Below are positions 41,675-50,230 of a DNA stretch of 64,000 bases, in pieces (positions within the stretch are counted from its first letter, which is position 1; each line of letters starts with the position of its first letter). Position numbers and translations under genes: made by a program. Under the pieces are notes generated by a model, which did not search any database, was not told the origin of the DNA, and saw only the letters and a list, made by a program, of their open reading frames with translations. Source of the stretch: Candidatus Saccharimonadota bacterium (GTDB lineage Bacteria; Patescibacteriota; Saccharimonadia; Saccharimonadales; Saccharimonadaceae); the NCBI GenBank assembly GCA_017404795.1, contig JAFRBR010000024.1:19017-83016 (forward strand), given 5' to 3'.

Positions 41675-42121
41675 ATGAAGAAAAAAGCAACAAAAAATAC
41701 AGAGATGGAGCAGTCGGAAGCTCTGACGCAAGTGGCGGAATTGACGGCGGATTTGCAGCGGACGCGAGCGGATTTTGAGAATTTTCGTAAACAAGTGGAG
41801 TTGCAGAAGGCTCAGGAGAAAAAGGTAGTGAAATTTGCAACGGTGGAGAAGGTTTTGCCGCTGCTGGATGATTTGGACCGAGCGATTGCGAGCTATGAGG
41901 AGCTAGCGCCGTTAGAGAAATCCTTGGCGAAAACTTTGGCGGATTTGAATTTGGCAAAAGTAGAATCGGCAGAAGGGGTGGAGTTTGACCCGGATGTGCA
42001 TGATGCGGTGATGGTAGAGGGTGAGGGAGAAAAAGAGGTGGTTCAAGAGACTTTGAGACCGGGATATTTTTATGAGGGGGAGATTTTGCGGCCAGCAATG
42101 GTCAAAGTGAAAAAAATGTGA
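41675..42121 (+). CDS. grpE: Nucleotide exchange factor GrpE
   Basis: 148 aa. Coiled-coil N-terminus (LTADLQRTRADFENFRKQVE), then LPLLDDLDRAI and a C-terminal beta domain (FDPDVHDAVMVEG, VVQETLRPGYFYEGEILRPAMVKV). It releases ADP from DnaK. Perfect SD (AAGGAGG) 4 nt before the ATG; second gene of the hrcA operon, hence CIRCE-controlled. Confidence 0.95.
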   Translation: MKKKATKNTEMEQSEALTQVAELTADLQRTRADFENFRKQVELQKAQEKKVVKFATVEKVLPLLDDLDRAIASYEELAPLEKSLAKTLADLNLAKVESAEGVEFDPDVHDAVMVEGEGEKEVVQETLRPGYFYEGEILRPAMVKVKKM

Positions 42122-42147
42122 TATAATAATAGAAAGGAGTTATTTTT

Positions 42148-42834
42148 ATGGCTGAATATAAACTGAAATTAGAAAAAAGAGAATTAACTGGTAAAAAATT
42201 AAAAGATTTGCGCGCGAAGGGGTTAATTCCCTCGGTGATTTACGGTGGGAAGGAGCCGATTTTGGCGGCCAGTGAATATGTAGTAACAGAGAAGGTATTA
42301 GAGAAGGCTGGTTATCACTCGCCGATTGATCTAGAGATTGATGGCAAAAAACGGTTGGTAATCGTAAAAGATGTACAAATTGATCCGGTATCGCGGAAGA
42401 TTTTGAATGTGGAATTCCAGGCGATTTCGGCAAAAGAAGCAGTGACGGCTGTGACGCCTGTAGTGATTGTGAATTATGAAGAGTCGGAAGCGTCAAAGAC
42501 TTATCATTTTGCTTTGACTCAGAACTTGGAAGAGATTGAGGTCAAAGCCAAACCGGCAGATTTGCCGAAGGAGCTTCCGATTGATGCGTCGGGGATGGAA
42601 ACAGTGGAAGATAAGTTGACGCTGGCGGAGATTAAGCTACCAGAAGGGGTGGAGTATGCGGATAAGGAGTTGGATTTGGAGCAAGTGGTGGCATCGCTCT
42701 ATGACCCGGCGGCAGAGGCTGAGAAGCGGGCAGCGGAAGAGGCAGCAGCAGAAGCTGAAACAGAGGCCACTGAAGAGGGAGAAACTGAAGCTGAAGAAGC
42801 AGCTGAGGAAAAAGCTGAAGCGGAAGCAGAATAA
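42148..42834 (+). CDS. rplY: 50S ribosomal protein L25/CTC with acidic tail
   Basis: 228 aa. N-terminal 5S-rRNA-binding domain (MAEYKLKLEKRELTGKKLKDLR, GLIPSVIYG, HSPIDLEI), TL5-type C-terminal domain (KAKPADLPKELPIDAS), and an Ala/Glu tail of about 45 residues. AAAGGAG lies 8 nt before the ATG. A TATAAT at about 42119 may give it a promoter separate from hrcA-grpE. Confidence 0.92.
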   Translation: MAEYKLKLEKRELTGKKLKDLRAKGLIPSVIYGGKEPILAASEYVVTEKVLEKAGYHSPIDLEIDGKKRLVIVKDVQIDPVSRKILNVEFQAISAKEAVTAVTPVVIVNYEESEASKTYHFALTQNLEEIEVKAKPADLPKELPIDASGMETVEDKLTLAEIKLPEGVEYADKELDLEQVVASLYDPAAEAEKRAAEEAAAEAETEATEEGETEAEEAAEEKAEAEAE

Positions 42835-44655
42835 TTATAATATTTTAGTATTAGCGATAAGTCTGTCAGCGAAAGCTTGACGGGCTTTTTCGGCGTTGGC
42901 GTTGTCGCCAGCCCAGGCGAAGAGGGCGGGATCTTGGAGGGCGCGGGCAAAAGAGAAAGTGACGGGCCAGGGGTAAGGGCCGTGCTTGATGATGGCGGCG
43001 AGGTTATCGGTGGCTTGCTCGGGGGTCTGGCCACCAGAGAGAAAGACTACGCCGGCGAGTTCGGTTGGGACGTGACCTTTAAGAACTTCAGAGGTTTTGG
43101 CGCCGATTTCATCTGGGGTGGATTGATGGTCTTGCTGTTTGCCGGCGAGGACCATGTTGACTTTTAAGATACAAGCTCGTAGATTGACTTTTTGAGATTC
43201 TAGAGCGGTAAAGAGAGTATCGAGTATTTGAGCGGTGACAGAGGCGGATTGGTCGATATTGTAGTTGCCGTCGTAGACGAGTTCGGGCTCGACGATGGGG
43301 ACTAAGCCGGCTTTTTGACAATTTTTGGCGTACTCGGCAAGGATACGGCAGTTTTCGGAGATGGCGTGGTCTGTAGGGGTGAGCAAGTTGCCGTTTTTGT
43401 CTAGGCGGATTTCAAAAGCGGCGCGCCATTTAGCAAAACGAAGGCCCATCTGGTAGTATTCCTTGAGACGTTGCTCTAAGTCGTCAAGACCTTTGGTGTA
43501 GGTTTCTTCGGAGTTGGCGAATTTTTCGAGGCCTTGATCGACTTTGATGCCAGGGATAATGCGCCTAGCAGTGAGAAAATCGACAAAATTTTGGCCGTTA
43601 TCGGCTAATTGACGGGCGGTTTCGTCAAAGAGAATGACTCCGTTGACGTATTTGGCTAAATCTGGGGTGGTGAAAAAGAGGTTGCGGTAGTCGCGGCGAT
43701 TGTCATAGGTGTCCTCGATGTTTAGTTGGTCGAATTTTTTGTGGATGCTGCCGCCAGATTCGTCGGCGGCGAGGATACCTTTAGGGCTAAGAACGAGGTT
43801 TTTAGCGATGAGCTCGATGTCGTCTTGGTGAGTGGTAACAGAGGCGAGCTCTTGGAGGGTAGAGAGAGTGAGAACAGAGTTTAGTTTGGAATTTTCTAGA
43901 TTGAGGCGGGCGAGTTTGAGGCTATCTTCGACGGAATAGCCGAGAATAAAGCTACCGAGAATGGTGGCTGCAGCAATAGAATAGAGGGAGAGATGAGTAA
44001 ACATGTCGATACGGTGAATAGAGATGGGTTCGGTGATATTGGCGTACTCGAGCTGATTTTCAGAGAGGTGGATAATCTTAGCGGGGTCGAGATGTTGTAA
44101 TTCGGGCGCGTCGTTAGTTTCCGCAAAAATTAATTCCGACTGGGGTAAAAGTTGATTTAAATGATGATTATTAAAATTGCGGACATAAGTGATAAGTTTG
44201 GCATCAGGGGAGTTATTGAGGTAGGAGGTGATTTGCTTAGCGGTCGAAGCGGTGAGCTCGGCGGAGCGGTCTAAATAGAGGTAGTCGACAGGGGTAGAGG
44301 GGGGTGTAAAAGTGGTGTGAGTGAATTTGCTGGGGGCGAGATAGGTGACGTCATCGTCGGCGATTAGGATGTAGCGGTAGGTGTCAGAAGGCTGAGCCGT
44401 ATCGGAATCTGTTGTAGAGTTGAAGTTGAGCGCAGAATCTGAAACTGAGGCGTTAAGACCGAGTTTTTGAAGAGTTTCTAGAGTGACAGCGGCGCCGCCG
44501 AGGCTAGAATTGCGATTAAAAAATCGATGTTCTGAGGCGTTGAAAGCCAAATCTAGCCATTTGGTGCCGTGTTTATCGGTTTCAAAATGCTCGGTACGGG
44601 AGTCTAAATTGAGATAAACATCCTTGGTAATATTGCCCACCACTAAAATATTCAT
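42835..44655 (-). CDS. Fusion protein: PfkB-like domain plus class I fructose-bisphosphate aldolase
   Basis: 606 aa. Residues 1-270 resemble PfkB/ribokinase folds (MNILVVGNITKDVYLNL, SSLGGAAVTLETLQKLG). The catalytic GAGD motif is not visible; the equivalent part reads THLSLYSIAAATILGSFILG, so kinase activity is doubtful. Residues 275-606 are a class I aldolase: GILAADESGGSI, RFAKWRAAFEI, VPIVEPELVYDG, CILKVNMVLAGK (Schiff-base Lys), LSGGQT, FSFARALQDPAL. It splits fructose-1,6-bisphosphate in glycolysis; tpiA lies nearby. TATAAT ends 6 nt before the ATG. Confidence 0.85.
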   Translation of the reverse strand: MNILVVGNITKDVYLNLDSRTEHFETDKHGTKWLDLAFNASEHRFFNRNSSLGGAAVTLETLQKLGLNASVSDSALNFNSTTDSDTAQPSDTYRYILIADDDVTYLAPSKFTHTTFTPPSTPVDYLYLDRSAELTASTAKQITSYLNNSPDAKLITYVRNFNNHHLNQLLPQSELIFAETNDAPELQHLDPAKIIHLSENQLEYANITEPISIHRIDMFTHLSLYSIAAATILGSFILGYSVEDSLKLARLNLENSKLNSVLTLSTLQELASVTTHQDDIELIAKNLVLSPKGILAADESGGSIHKKFDQLNIEDTYDNRRDYRNLFFTTPDLAKYVNGVILFDETARQLADNGQNFVDFLTARRIIPGIKVDQGLEKFANSEETYTKGLDDLEQRLKEYYQMGLRFAKWRAAFEIRLDKNGNLLTPTDHAISENCRILAEYAKNCQKAGLVPIVEPELVYDGNYNIDQSASVTAQILDTLFTALESQKVNLRACILKVNMVLAGKQQDHQSTPDEIGAKTSEVLKGHVPTELAGVVFLSGGQTPEQATDNLAAIIKHGPYPWPVTFSFARALQDPALFAWAGDNANAEKARQAFADRLIANTKIL

Positions 44656-44690
44656 AAGCTTATTATAGCATATTTGTGAGAATTGGGTGA

Positions 44691-45461
44691 TTAAATGACA
44701 CCGAGGATGCCGCGGAGGGCAAAGGCGGTGTCTTCGTGGCTTCTAACGGTGATGGTGTCGATACCCATCTGGACGACTGGGTAATCGTTGCCGCCGGGCT
44801 GAGTCATGTCGCCAAAGTAGAGAATGTCGGATTTGTCGACCTCGAGCTCTTCTAAGAGGTGAGTCATGCCGAATTCTTTGTTCATGCCAGGGGTGATAGC
44901 GTTAATAGAGGTGGTGCCGCCGATTTCGTAGTCAAATTCGGGGGCGAGTTCCTTACAGCGAGCGACGATTTTTTCACGTTTTTTGCAGTCGGGATCCCAG
45001 GCGTATTTGGCTTCGGTGCCGGCGTGTTGGCCGAGAGCCGAGAAGGTGACTTGGGAGAGGCGATTTTCGATGATTTCGTCGCCTTCTTGTAGCTTGTCTT
45101 CTTCCCAGAAACCGAGTTCCTTGGCTGAGGTTTCGATGGTTTCGGTGATTTTGGCGACTTGTTCGTCGGTTAAGGGGTAATTGTAGACCTGAACCCAATC
45201 TTTTTTGGCTAGGTCGTAGCGGTAATATTGGGTGCCTTGAGCGACAAAGAGGTGGAGGTGGCTAAGTTGCTCTGGGGTAACGCCACGGTCCTCTAAGCGG
45301 TTGACGATTTGGATTAAAAATTGGTCGAATTTTTGCCCGGAAATAGGGCAGATTTCGAAGTGGTCGAGGCACCCTATTAATAAATCAGCGATGTCATCGG
45401 TGATTGGGGTCTTGGCCACGTTTAAGGTTTGATCGATGTCGAATGCTAAAATTCTTTTCAT
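44691..45461 (-). CDS. HAD-superfamily phosphatase/phosphomannomutase-like protein (HAD-IIB)
   Basis: 256 aa. HAD motif 1 ILAFDIDQTLN, a cap domain, then INAITPGMNKEFGMTHLLEE (motif 3 region) and LYFGDMTQPGGNDYPV (motif 4). Resembles HAD-IIB sugar phosphatases and eukaryotic-type phosphomannomutase. The start at 45461 (MKRILAFD) is chosen because the longer frame would cross the promoter; TATAAT ends 9 nt upstream. Divergent from tpiA, with both -10 boxes within 18 bp. Confidence 0.8.
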   Translation of the reverse strand: MKRILAFDIDQTLNVAKTPITDDIADLLIGCLDHFEICPISGQKFDQFLIQIVNRLEDRGVTPEQLSHLHLFVAQGTQYYRYDLAKKDWVQVYNYPLTDEQVAKITETIETSAKELGFWEEDKLQEGDEIIENRLSQVTFSALGQHAGTEAKYAWDPDCKKREKIVARCKELAPEFDYEIGGTTSINAITPGMNKEFGMTHLLEELEVDKSDILYFGDMTQPGGNDYPVVQMGIDTITVRSHEDTAFALRGILGVI

Positions 45462-45470
45462 AATATTTTT

Positions 45471-45488
45471 ATTATACCATGTTATAAT
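45471..45488. promoter_or_regulatory. Back-to-back -10 boxes of the HAD gene and tpiA
   Basis: Minus-strand TATAAT at 45476-45471 and plus-strand TATAAT at 45483-45488, with 6 bp between them. The two polymerases would compete, linking expression of the two sugar-phosphate genes. Confidence 0.6.
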
Positions 45489-45494
45489 GGGGAT

Positions 45495-46265
45495 ATGAAA
45501 ACTTATATCGTGGGCAATTGGAAGCTGAATTTTACAGTTGGAGAGGCTTCTATTTATCTTCATAAACTTTTACGAAAAATACCAAATTACAGAGATGTGG
45601 AGGTGGTGGTGGCACCATCGACGATTGCTTTGCAGCCGCTATCTTTACAGATAGATAGGCACAAGATGAAACTGTGTGCGCAGAATGCGTTTTATCGGGA
45701 TTATGGAGCGTTTACAGGGGAGACGTCGTTTTCGCAACTGAGGGGGATGGTGGATTATGTGATTATTGGCCATTCGGAGCGGCGGTATATTTTGGGTGAA
45801 AATGATAAAATGATTGCCAAAAAGGTGGCGGCGGCAGTGCGAAATAGGGTACGACCGATTTTGTGTATTGGGGAGACAGAGAGCGAGCGAGCGTTTGGGG
45901 AAACGGCGGATGTGATTAGAGACCAGCTAACAGGGGGGTTGTCAGAGGTAGCGGATGATGATATCGAGAAGATAGTGATAGCGTACGAGCCGGTATGGGC
46001 GATTTCGTCGGTGAAGGGAGCAAAACTGGCTAGTCCAGATGAGATTGGTGAGGTGGTAAAACTGATTCGGAGAGTTTTGACGGATATTTATGGGGCGAAA
46101 TTGGCGGAAAAGGTGCCGGTGTTATTTGGCGGAAGCGTGAATGCGTCCAATGCGGGGGCGTATTTGATGATTCCAGGGGTCAATGGGTTGCTGGTAGGGG
46201 GTGCGAGTTTGATTTTGAGTGAATTTGCTGATATAATAGAGGTAGCTAAGAAAGTCAGTCAATGA
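45495..46265 (+). CDS. tpiA: Triosephosphate isomerase
   Basis: 256 aa TIM barrel. Catalytic Lys in GNWKLN, His in IIGHSERR, Glu in AYEPVWAI, phosphate-binding GGSVNASN and GGAS. Interconverts DHAP and glyceraldehyde-3-phosphate, the step after the aldolase at 42835. TATAAT ends 6 nt before the ATG (leaderless). Overlaps the next gene by 4 nt (ATGA). Confidence 0.96.
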   Translation: MKTYIVGNWKLNFTVGEASIYLHKLLRKIPNYRDVEVVVAPSTIALQPLSLQIDRHKMKLCAQNAFYRDYGAFTGETSFSQLRGMVDYVIIGHSERRYILGENDKMIAKKVAAAVRNRVRPILCIGETESERAFGETADVIRDQLTGGLSEVADDDIEKIVIAYEPVWAISSVKGAKLASPDEIGEVVKLIRRVLTDIYGAKLAEKVPVLFGGSVNASNAGAYLMIPGVNGLLVGGASLILSEFADIIEVAKKVSQ

Positions 46266-46798
46266 AAAAACAATACATGGATTTTGTGCCGGCAAAGGCG
46301 CAGGTAAAGAGGACGAAGAGTGCGCCGAAAAGCGCGGTAAAAAGTGCGCCTAGGAGTGCGATGGAAGGTGCGGTGAAGGCTGCGCCTAGGGGTGCGGTAA
46401 AAAGCACCCCGAAGAGTGTGAACAAAAAGCCGGTACCAACGACTGAAAAAGTGAATTTTGCCGAAGAAAAAAAGCTGGCTTTGGGTAAAGTGGAGAATTT
46501 GAATGAGAGATTTGTAAAATCAGATGTGCCTAAACGGCCGCTAAGTCAGAGTGCGGCTTACCAGGTGCCGAAAAATGCGTTCGTGAATCAGGGGAAGGTA
46601 AAAAAGCGACCCCTGTCGGCGAAGAATGTTTATCCAGAGAAAGAAACAGAGGTGGCTGTAGAGGAGCCAAAGGGGCCGGTGACAATCATCAGTAAGCCCG
46701 AAAAGCAGGCTCATGCGGGAACGATAATTGCGATTATTTTGACGATTATACTTGGGGCGGCGGCAGGGACGGTGGCATTCTTGCTTTTGCCAAAGTAA
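46262..46798 (+). CDS. Basic, tail-anchored membrane protein of unknown function
   Basis: 178 aa. The N-terminal 60 residues are Lys/Ala/Ser/Pro repeats (KSAPKSAVKSAPRSAMEGAVK), the middle is charged, and one C-terminal membrane helix (GTIIAIILTIILGAAAGTVAFLLL) ends at the last residue. The soluble part probably stays in the cytoplasm and could bind nucleic acid. Coupled to tpiA by overlap. No family recognised. Confidence 0.65.
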   Translation: MKKQYMDFVPAKAQVKRTKSAPKSAVKSAPRSAMEGAVKAAPRGAVKSTPKSVNKKPVPTTEKVNFAEEKKLALGKVENLNERFVKSDVPKRPLSQSAAYQVPKNAFVNQGKVKKRPLSAKNVYPEKETEVAVEEPKGPVTIISKPEKQAHAGTIIAIILTIILGAAAGTVAFLLLPK

Positions 46799-46820
46799 GG
46801 TGGTATAATTGGCATTGCAC

Positions 46821-46898
46821 GGTGGGATTAGCTCAGATGGTTAGAGCGTCGGATTGTGGTCCCGAAGGTCACCGGTTCAATCCCGGTATCCCACCCCA
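46821..46898 (+). tRNA. tRNA-His (GTG)
   Basis: 78 nt including the extra G-1 that pairs with C73; acceptor GTGGGAT/ATCCCAC, loop TTGTGGT, anticodon GTG. CCA encoded. TATAAT at 46804-46809. Followed after 5 nt by tRNA-Gly. Confidence 0.95.
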
Positions 46899-46903
46899 AA
46901 TTT

Positions 46904-46978
46904 GCGGGTGTAGTACAACGGTTAGTATGCAAGTTTTCCAAACTTGAGACAGGGTTTCGACTACCCTCACCCGCACCA
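46904..46978 (+). tRNA. tRNA-Gly (TCC)
   Basis: 75 nt with encoded CCA; acceptor GCGGGTG/CACCCGC, anticodon stem CAAGT/ACTTG, loop TTTCCAA. Transcribed with tRNA-His. Confidence 0.96.
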
Positions 46979-47022
46979 TTTTTGTTTTACAAAAACATCA
47001 AAAAGGGGAGTCGTTGTGCCAA

Positions 47023-47046
47023 TCGACTACCCTCACCCGCACCATT
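47023..47046 (+). repeat. Copy of the tRNA-Gly 3' end
   Basis: 24 bp identical to 46957-46980 (the T-loop to CCA plus TT), 66 bp downstream. A preceding GGG-AGTCG can pair with its CGACT-A-CCC, so the copy forms a hairpin ending in ...GCACCA. No rRNA or tRNA body is attached. Confidence 0.92.
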
Positions 47047-47060
47047 CTATGTTGTAATTG

Positions 47061-47089
47061 TTGACAAAAAAGCAAAAGTGTGATACAAT
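47061..47089 (+). promoter_or_regulatory. Promoter of the gene at 47153
   Basis: TTGACA, 17-nt spacer, TACAAT. The spacer's AGCAAAAGTGTGA is identical to that of the promoter at 48111, so the two genes probably share control. Confidence 0.85.
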
Positions 47090-47152
47090 TGGAGTATTGT
47101 AGTTTAACAATCATGCGAGAAGAAAGAATCCATTAGAGGAAAGGGGGACGAT

Positions 47153-47998
47153 ATGTCCAAGAGCTCGCGCAGAAGGCAGGCATGGAGGAAGAAGCAGTCT
47201 CAAAATAACGGGGAGCAGGTTGCCTCTCAAACAGAACCAATTTTGAAGGTTTGGCCGCAAGCGTCATGGGGAGATGCTGATTCTCTCGATGATGATCTTG
47301 ATGATTCTCTGTTTGAACCGATTACGACAGGGTCGCAGTCGCAAGCTGTGTCCGAATCGAAGGCGCAACCAGAGTCGAAACCGCAGGCTCAGTCCGAGTC
47401 GCAGAAGTGTTCACAGAAGCAGGCATCGGTTCCGGAGTGGATTGAGGGCTACCTCAAGTACCAATCCGAGTTTATGGAGCAGATAGCTAATCAGATTGTC
47501 GAGGATCACCAGATCCTGACGGATCATGATTGGCGTTTGTATGATGTCGAGAAACGTCTGGGTTTATTGACGGTGGCTTCACAAACGAAAGCGGAACCGG
47601 AGCCGGCACCGGCACCTGATCTAAAGGTGCAACCGGAGTCGAAACCGCAGGCTCAGCCCGAGCCACAGCCTAAGCCTCAAACGAAGGTGAAGGCAAAATC
47701 GGAGCCCGAGCCACAGCCTAAGCCTCAAACGAAGGTGAAGGCAAAATCGGAGCCAGAGCCGCAGCCGCAATCTGAGACGGGCTTTCCAGAATACATCATC
47801 CCGAAGGAGATGTACGAGGCGAAGTCTTTCGAGGGTGGCAAATGGCGTCTGCGTGGTCCGTATAAGCGGATTAGTCAGGCGGAGCAGGCTGCCAAGGGCG
47901 ACCTTTCGAAGGTCAAAATCGTCCAGGTGTGGTACAACACCCATAATGATCGGGTGGTGCGCCAACTGACGGCTGAAGAGATGGAGAAGTACTGCTAG
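47153..47998 (+). CDS. Hydrophilic repeat-rich protein of unknown function
   Basis: 281 aa, no signal or membrane helix. Basic start (KSSRRRQAWRKKQ), Gln/Ser/Pro/Glu-rich linkers, a short folded part in the middle (EWIEGYLKYQSEFMEQIANQ), a 16-residue unit with KVKAKSEPEPQ repeated twice in tandem (48-bp DNA repeat, about 47656-47760), and a C-terminal folded module (KWRLRGPYKRISQAEQAAKG, WYNTHNDRVVRQLTAEEME). GAGGAAAGGGGG precedes the ATG. Codons (CGT, GGC, TCG) differ from neighbours, suggesting transfer or high expression. Confidence 0.7.
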   Translation: MSKSSRRRQAWRKKQSQNNGEQVASQTEPILKVWPQASWGDADSLDDDLDDSLFEPITTGSQSQAVSESKAQPESKPQAQSESQKCSQKQASVPEWIEGYLKYQSEFMEQIANQIVEDHQILTDHDWRLYDVEKRLGLLTVASQTKAEPEPAPAPDLKVQPESKPQAQPEPQPKPQTKVKAKSEPEPQPKPQTKVKAKSEPEPQPQSETGFPEYIIPKEMYEAKSFEGGKWRLRGPYKRISQAEQAAKGDLSKVKIVQVWYNTHNDRVVRQLTAEEMEKYC

Positions 47999-48110
47999 GA
48001 TTCTCCGCATATCAAGGCTACAGGTACATTAGGAAAGGTCGACTCTCGAAGTCGGCCTTTTCTAATTTTAAGCATAAACTGGATAAATGGGCAAAATAAT
48101 GCCATATATA

Positions 48111-48139
48111 TTGACAAATTAGCAAAAGTGTGATACAAT
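48111..48139 (+). promoter_or_regulatory. Promoter of the gene at 48311
   Basis: TTGACA, 17-nt spacer, TACAAT, with the AGCAAAAGTGTGA spacer shared with 47061-47089. Confidence 0.85.
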
Positions 48140-48145
48140 GGAAGT

Positions 48146-48310
48146 AGTCTGAGTTTTGCGTGTGTGGAAACAACGAAGACCCTTAACAGCCAAATCATCT
48201 CAGGTTTCAATAGAAACCTGAATTTGCTATCTATAGGTAATGGAAAACGGAACTCCCCACAGGCCGAGGGTAAAAGCCTTCGGGAATCGACAAATGAAAG
48301 GAGGCTCGCT
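48146..48310 (+). promoter_or_regulatory. Structured mRNA leader of the gene at 48311
   Basis: About 165 nt between the predicted start of transcription and the ATG. It holds a perfect 8-bp hairpin (CAGGTTTC-AATA-GAAACCTG, about 48202-48221) and a second near the SD (CCGAGG...CCTTCGG). Long for this genome, where most mRNAs have no leader. No known riboswitch class recognised. Confidence 0.45.
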
Positions 48311-50074
48311 ATGGTAATTGATATTATCCTTAGTGTAGTCTTTGGGCTCGTGGTGGCGTTCTGCGCCGCGAGTGTCATGCAGCTGGTAACCAATGATGGT
48401 TCACTCTCTTATTATGAGGTGGACGATGATGGCGAGGCTGAGAAGAAGTTTGCTGGCTTTAACATGGTCGGCGACGGTTGGTACTGGGCTATTTGTACCG
48501 GCGTGATTTTGGGAACGATTAACTTTTTTGCTCCTAAAATCGCTGGTGCACTGTGGCTGGCGCCAATTTTCCTAATCGTCATGGTGGCATTTTATGTAGC
48601 CTTGATGATCTGGTGGCACAAAGAAGGTGGTGAATGGCAGGCGATAATTCCGGTTATCGTTCTGGCTGTGCTGGCTTTCCTTGTCACCTGTTCGGCGGCA
48701 TCGATGGTGGCGATCATGATTCCAATGGTTTTTTGGAAATCATTGGTGATGGTTCTGCCTGGGGTGCTACTAACGCTGACTATTGGATTCCTGTTCACGG
48801 ATTTGTGGTTTTTCCAATACCATGAAATTGACCGTGAAGGAAGCCGAGCTTCTACTCGGGACCACGTCCTGGGTTGGGTAGGGGCCGTGCTGACGACTCT
48901 GAGCATAGTGTCGCTTTTGGTGACAGGAGTGGCTTGGGGGTCGTTCGCGGTAAATACTGTCGAGAAAGCGTATGGCTCTGATGATGGTGGTTCAACGACT
49001 GTGCCGACGACTAATTCTTGGGTTCATTACTACAATTTGGATCTGCAGAATAACGGCGACAAGTCGGACAACTTCAATTTTGGTCCGAATCCTTGGACCA
49101 ACGGGGCGACAGCAGAGCAGATGTATGCTGTGATGTACAACCGAATGAAGGAAGACCCGAAGCTGGCGGCGGCCGTGCTAGCGAATTGTGATGCTTCCTG
49201 GGGAACGCGTTTCCTCGGAGAGTTTTACGATGAGTGTGATGAGCACTGGGATGCCACGATTAATGCTGCTGCGGAAGAGTTTGCTAACAATCAGACGTCT
49301 TTCTATGCGCATCTTTATGCGTGGGATAAGTTTGTGAGTGATGCAAACCTTGAAATCCGCGACTGCGAGTCTGTAAATGACCAGATGTGGATGAATCCAT
49401 ATACGGTGAGTGGAGTTCCGGATGTAATCGTTCGGGAAACCTCGGACCATTCTGGTCATGAGCTGGTGATTGTCCCGAACATCAAGGGTGACACGAGCTA
49501 TACGGCAGCATTCCGAATTGAGTGCGGGCTCCAGCCTACTGATGTGTCTGAAAAGATGCATTTGGAGGCTGAGCCTGAGCCGACACCGACACCGGAGCCG
49601 ACACCGACACCGGAGCCGACACCGACACCGGATCCGAAGCCGGACCCGAAGCCGGAGCCTGATCCGGAGCCGGTAAAGGACCCGTCGAAGCTGACTCCGA
49701 TTAACACGGAGCCGAACGACAACAAGGGACCGGGCGAGAACACGATCGACCCAAGTGATCTGAATCACAGCACGAAGGATCGGGACGATAACTCTACTTC
49801 GTATTCGAATTACGATGAGTATAAGGACCAGATGGACCATTTGGCAGAAGTCAACGAGACCCAGAAGGTCGGTGGCGACTCCAACCAACCGTCGACGGAA
49901 ACGCCGTCGGGTACTACCGTGGACAACAATGCCGATAAGGGCACTGGTAACGGTGGTATTGACAAACTAACGTCCAAGAGTGATCTGGCCGAAACGGCCG
50001 ACACCGGTGAGGCGATTACGAATAATTCGAGCAATGCGGCCACCGCCTGGGGAGACGGTGAAGATCCGAAGTAG
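48311..50074 (+). CDS. Multi-pass membrane protein with a large outer domain and Pro/Glu repeats
   Basis: 587 aa. About six N-terminal membrane helices (IILSVVFGLVVAFCAASVM, AICTGVILGTINFFAP, AGALWLAPIFLIVMVAFYV and others, to about 250), then an extracytoplasmic domain with Cys pairs (about 270-415), a tandem PTPTPEPTPTPEP spacer and an acidic, Asn/Asp-rich tail. Start at 48311 fixed by AAAGGAGG 7 nt upstream. Function unknown; a cell-surface sensor or adhesin is possible. Codon style matches the 47153 gene. Confidence 0.7.
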   Translation: MVIDIILSVVFGLVVAFCAASVMQLVTNDGSLSYYEVDDDGEAEKKFAGFNMVGDGWYWAICTGVILGTINFFAPKIAGALWLAPIFLIVMVAFYVALMIWWHKEGGEWQAIIPVIVLAVLAFLVTCSAASMVAIMIPMVFWKSLVMVLPGVLLTLTIGFLFTDLWFFQYHEIDREGSRASTRDHVLGWVGAVLTTLSIVSLLVTGVAWGSFAVNTVEKAYGSDDGGSTTVPTTNSWVHYYNLDLQNNGDKSDNFNFGPNPWTNGATAEQMYAVMYNRMKEDPKLAAAVLANCDASWGTRFLGEFYDECDEHWDATINAAAEEFANNQTSFYAHLYAWDKFVSDANLEIRDCESVNDQMWMNPYTVSGVPDVIVRETSDHSGHELVIVPNIKGDTSYTAAFRIECGLQPTDVSEKMHLEAEPEPTPTPEPTPTPEPTPTPDPKPDPKPEPDPEPVKDPSKLTPINTEPNDNKGPGENTIDPSDLNHSTKDRDDNSTSYSNYDEYKDQMDHLAEVNETQKVGGDSNQPSTETPSGTTVDNNADKGTGNGGIDKLTSKSDLAETADTGEAITNNSSNAATAWGDGEDPK

Positions 50075-50090
50075 CTCGGTAGATAGCAAA

Positions 50091-50165
50091 AAGGATGAGG
50101 CTGGGGGGAGCCTAGCACATTATTGATATGTCCCGGCGGTATTTACGCCGCCGGGCTCATCCCTT
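50091..50165 (+). terminator. Branched terminator-like structure after the 48311 gene
   Basis: Outer stem AAGGATGAG/CTCATCC.TT encloses two hairpins, AGGCT-G6-AGCCT and CCCGGCGG-N8-CCGCCGGG. Resembles the nested mini-elements in layout. With PE-B copy 2 it fills the gap 50075-50388. Confidence 0.6.
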
Positions 50166-50230
50166 GAGATCTGAGATGATTTGGTTGTTTAGACGAAAAT
50201 TAACAATTCGGCTAGCAAACAAAATACTAT

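Noticed and set aside
49178..49888. 236-aa minus-strand frame opposite the repeat-rich membrane protein
   Set aside because: Arg/Leu-rich reading of Pro/Glu repeat codons; a shadow.
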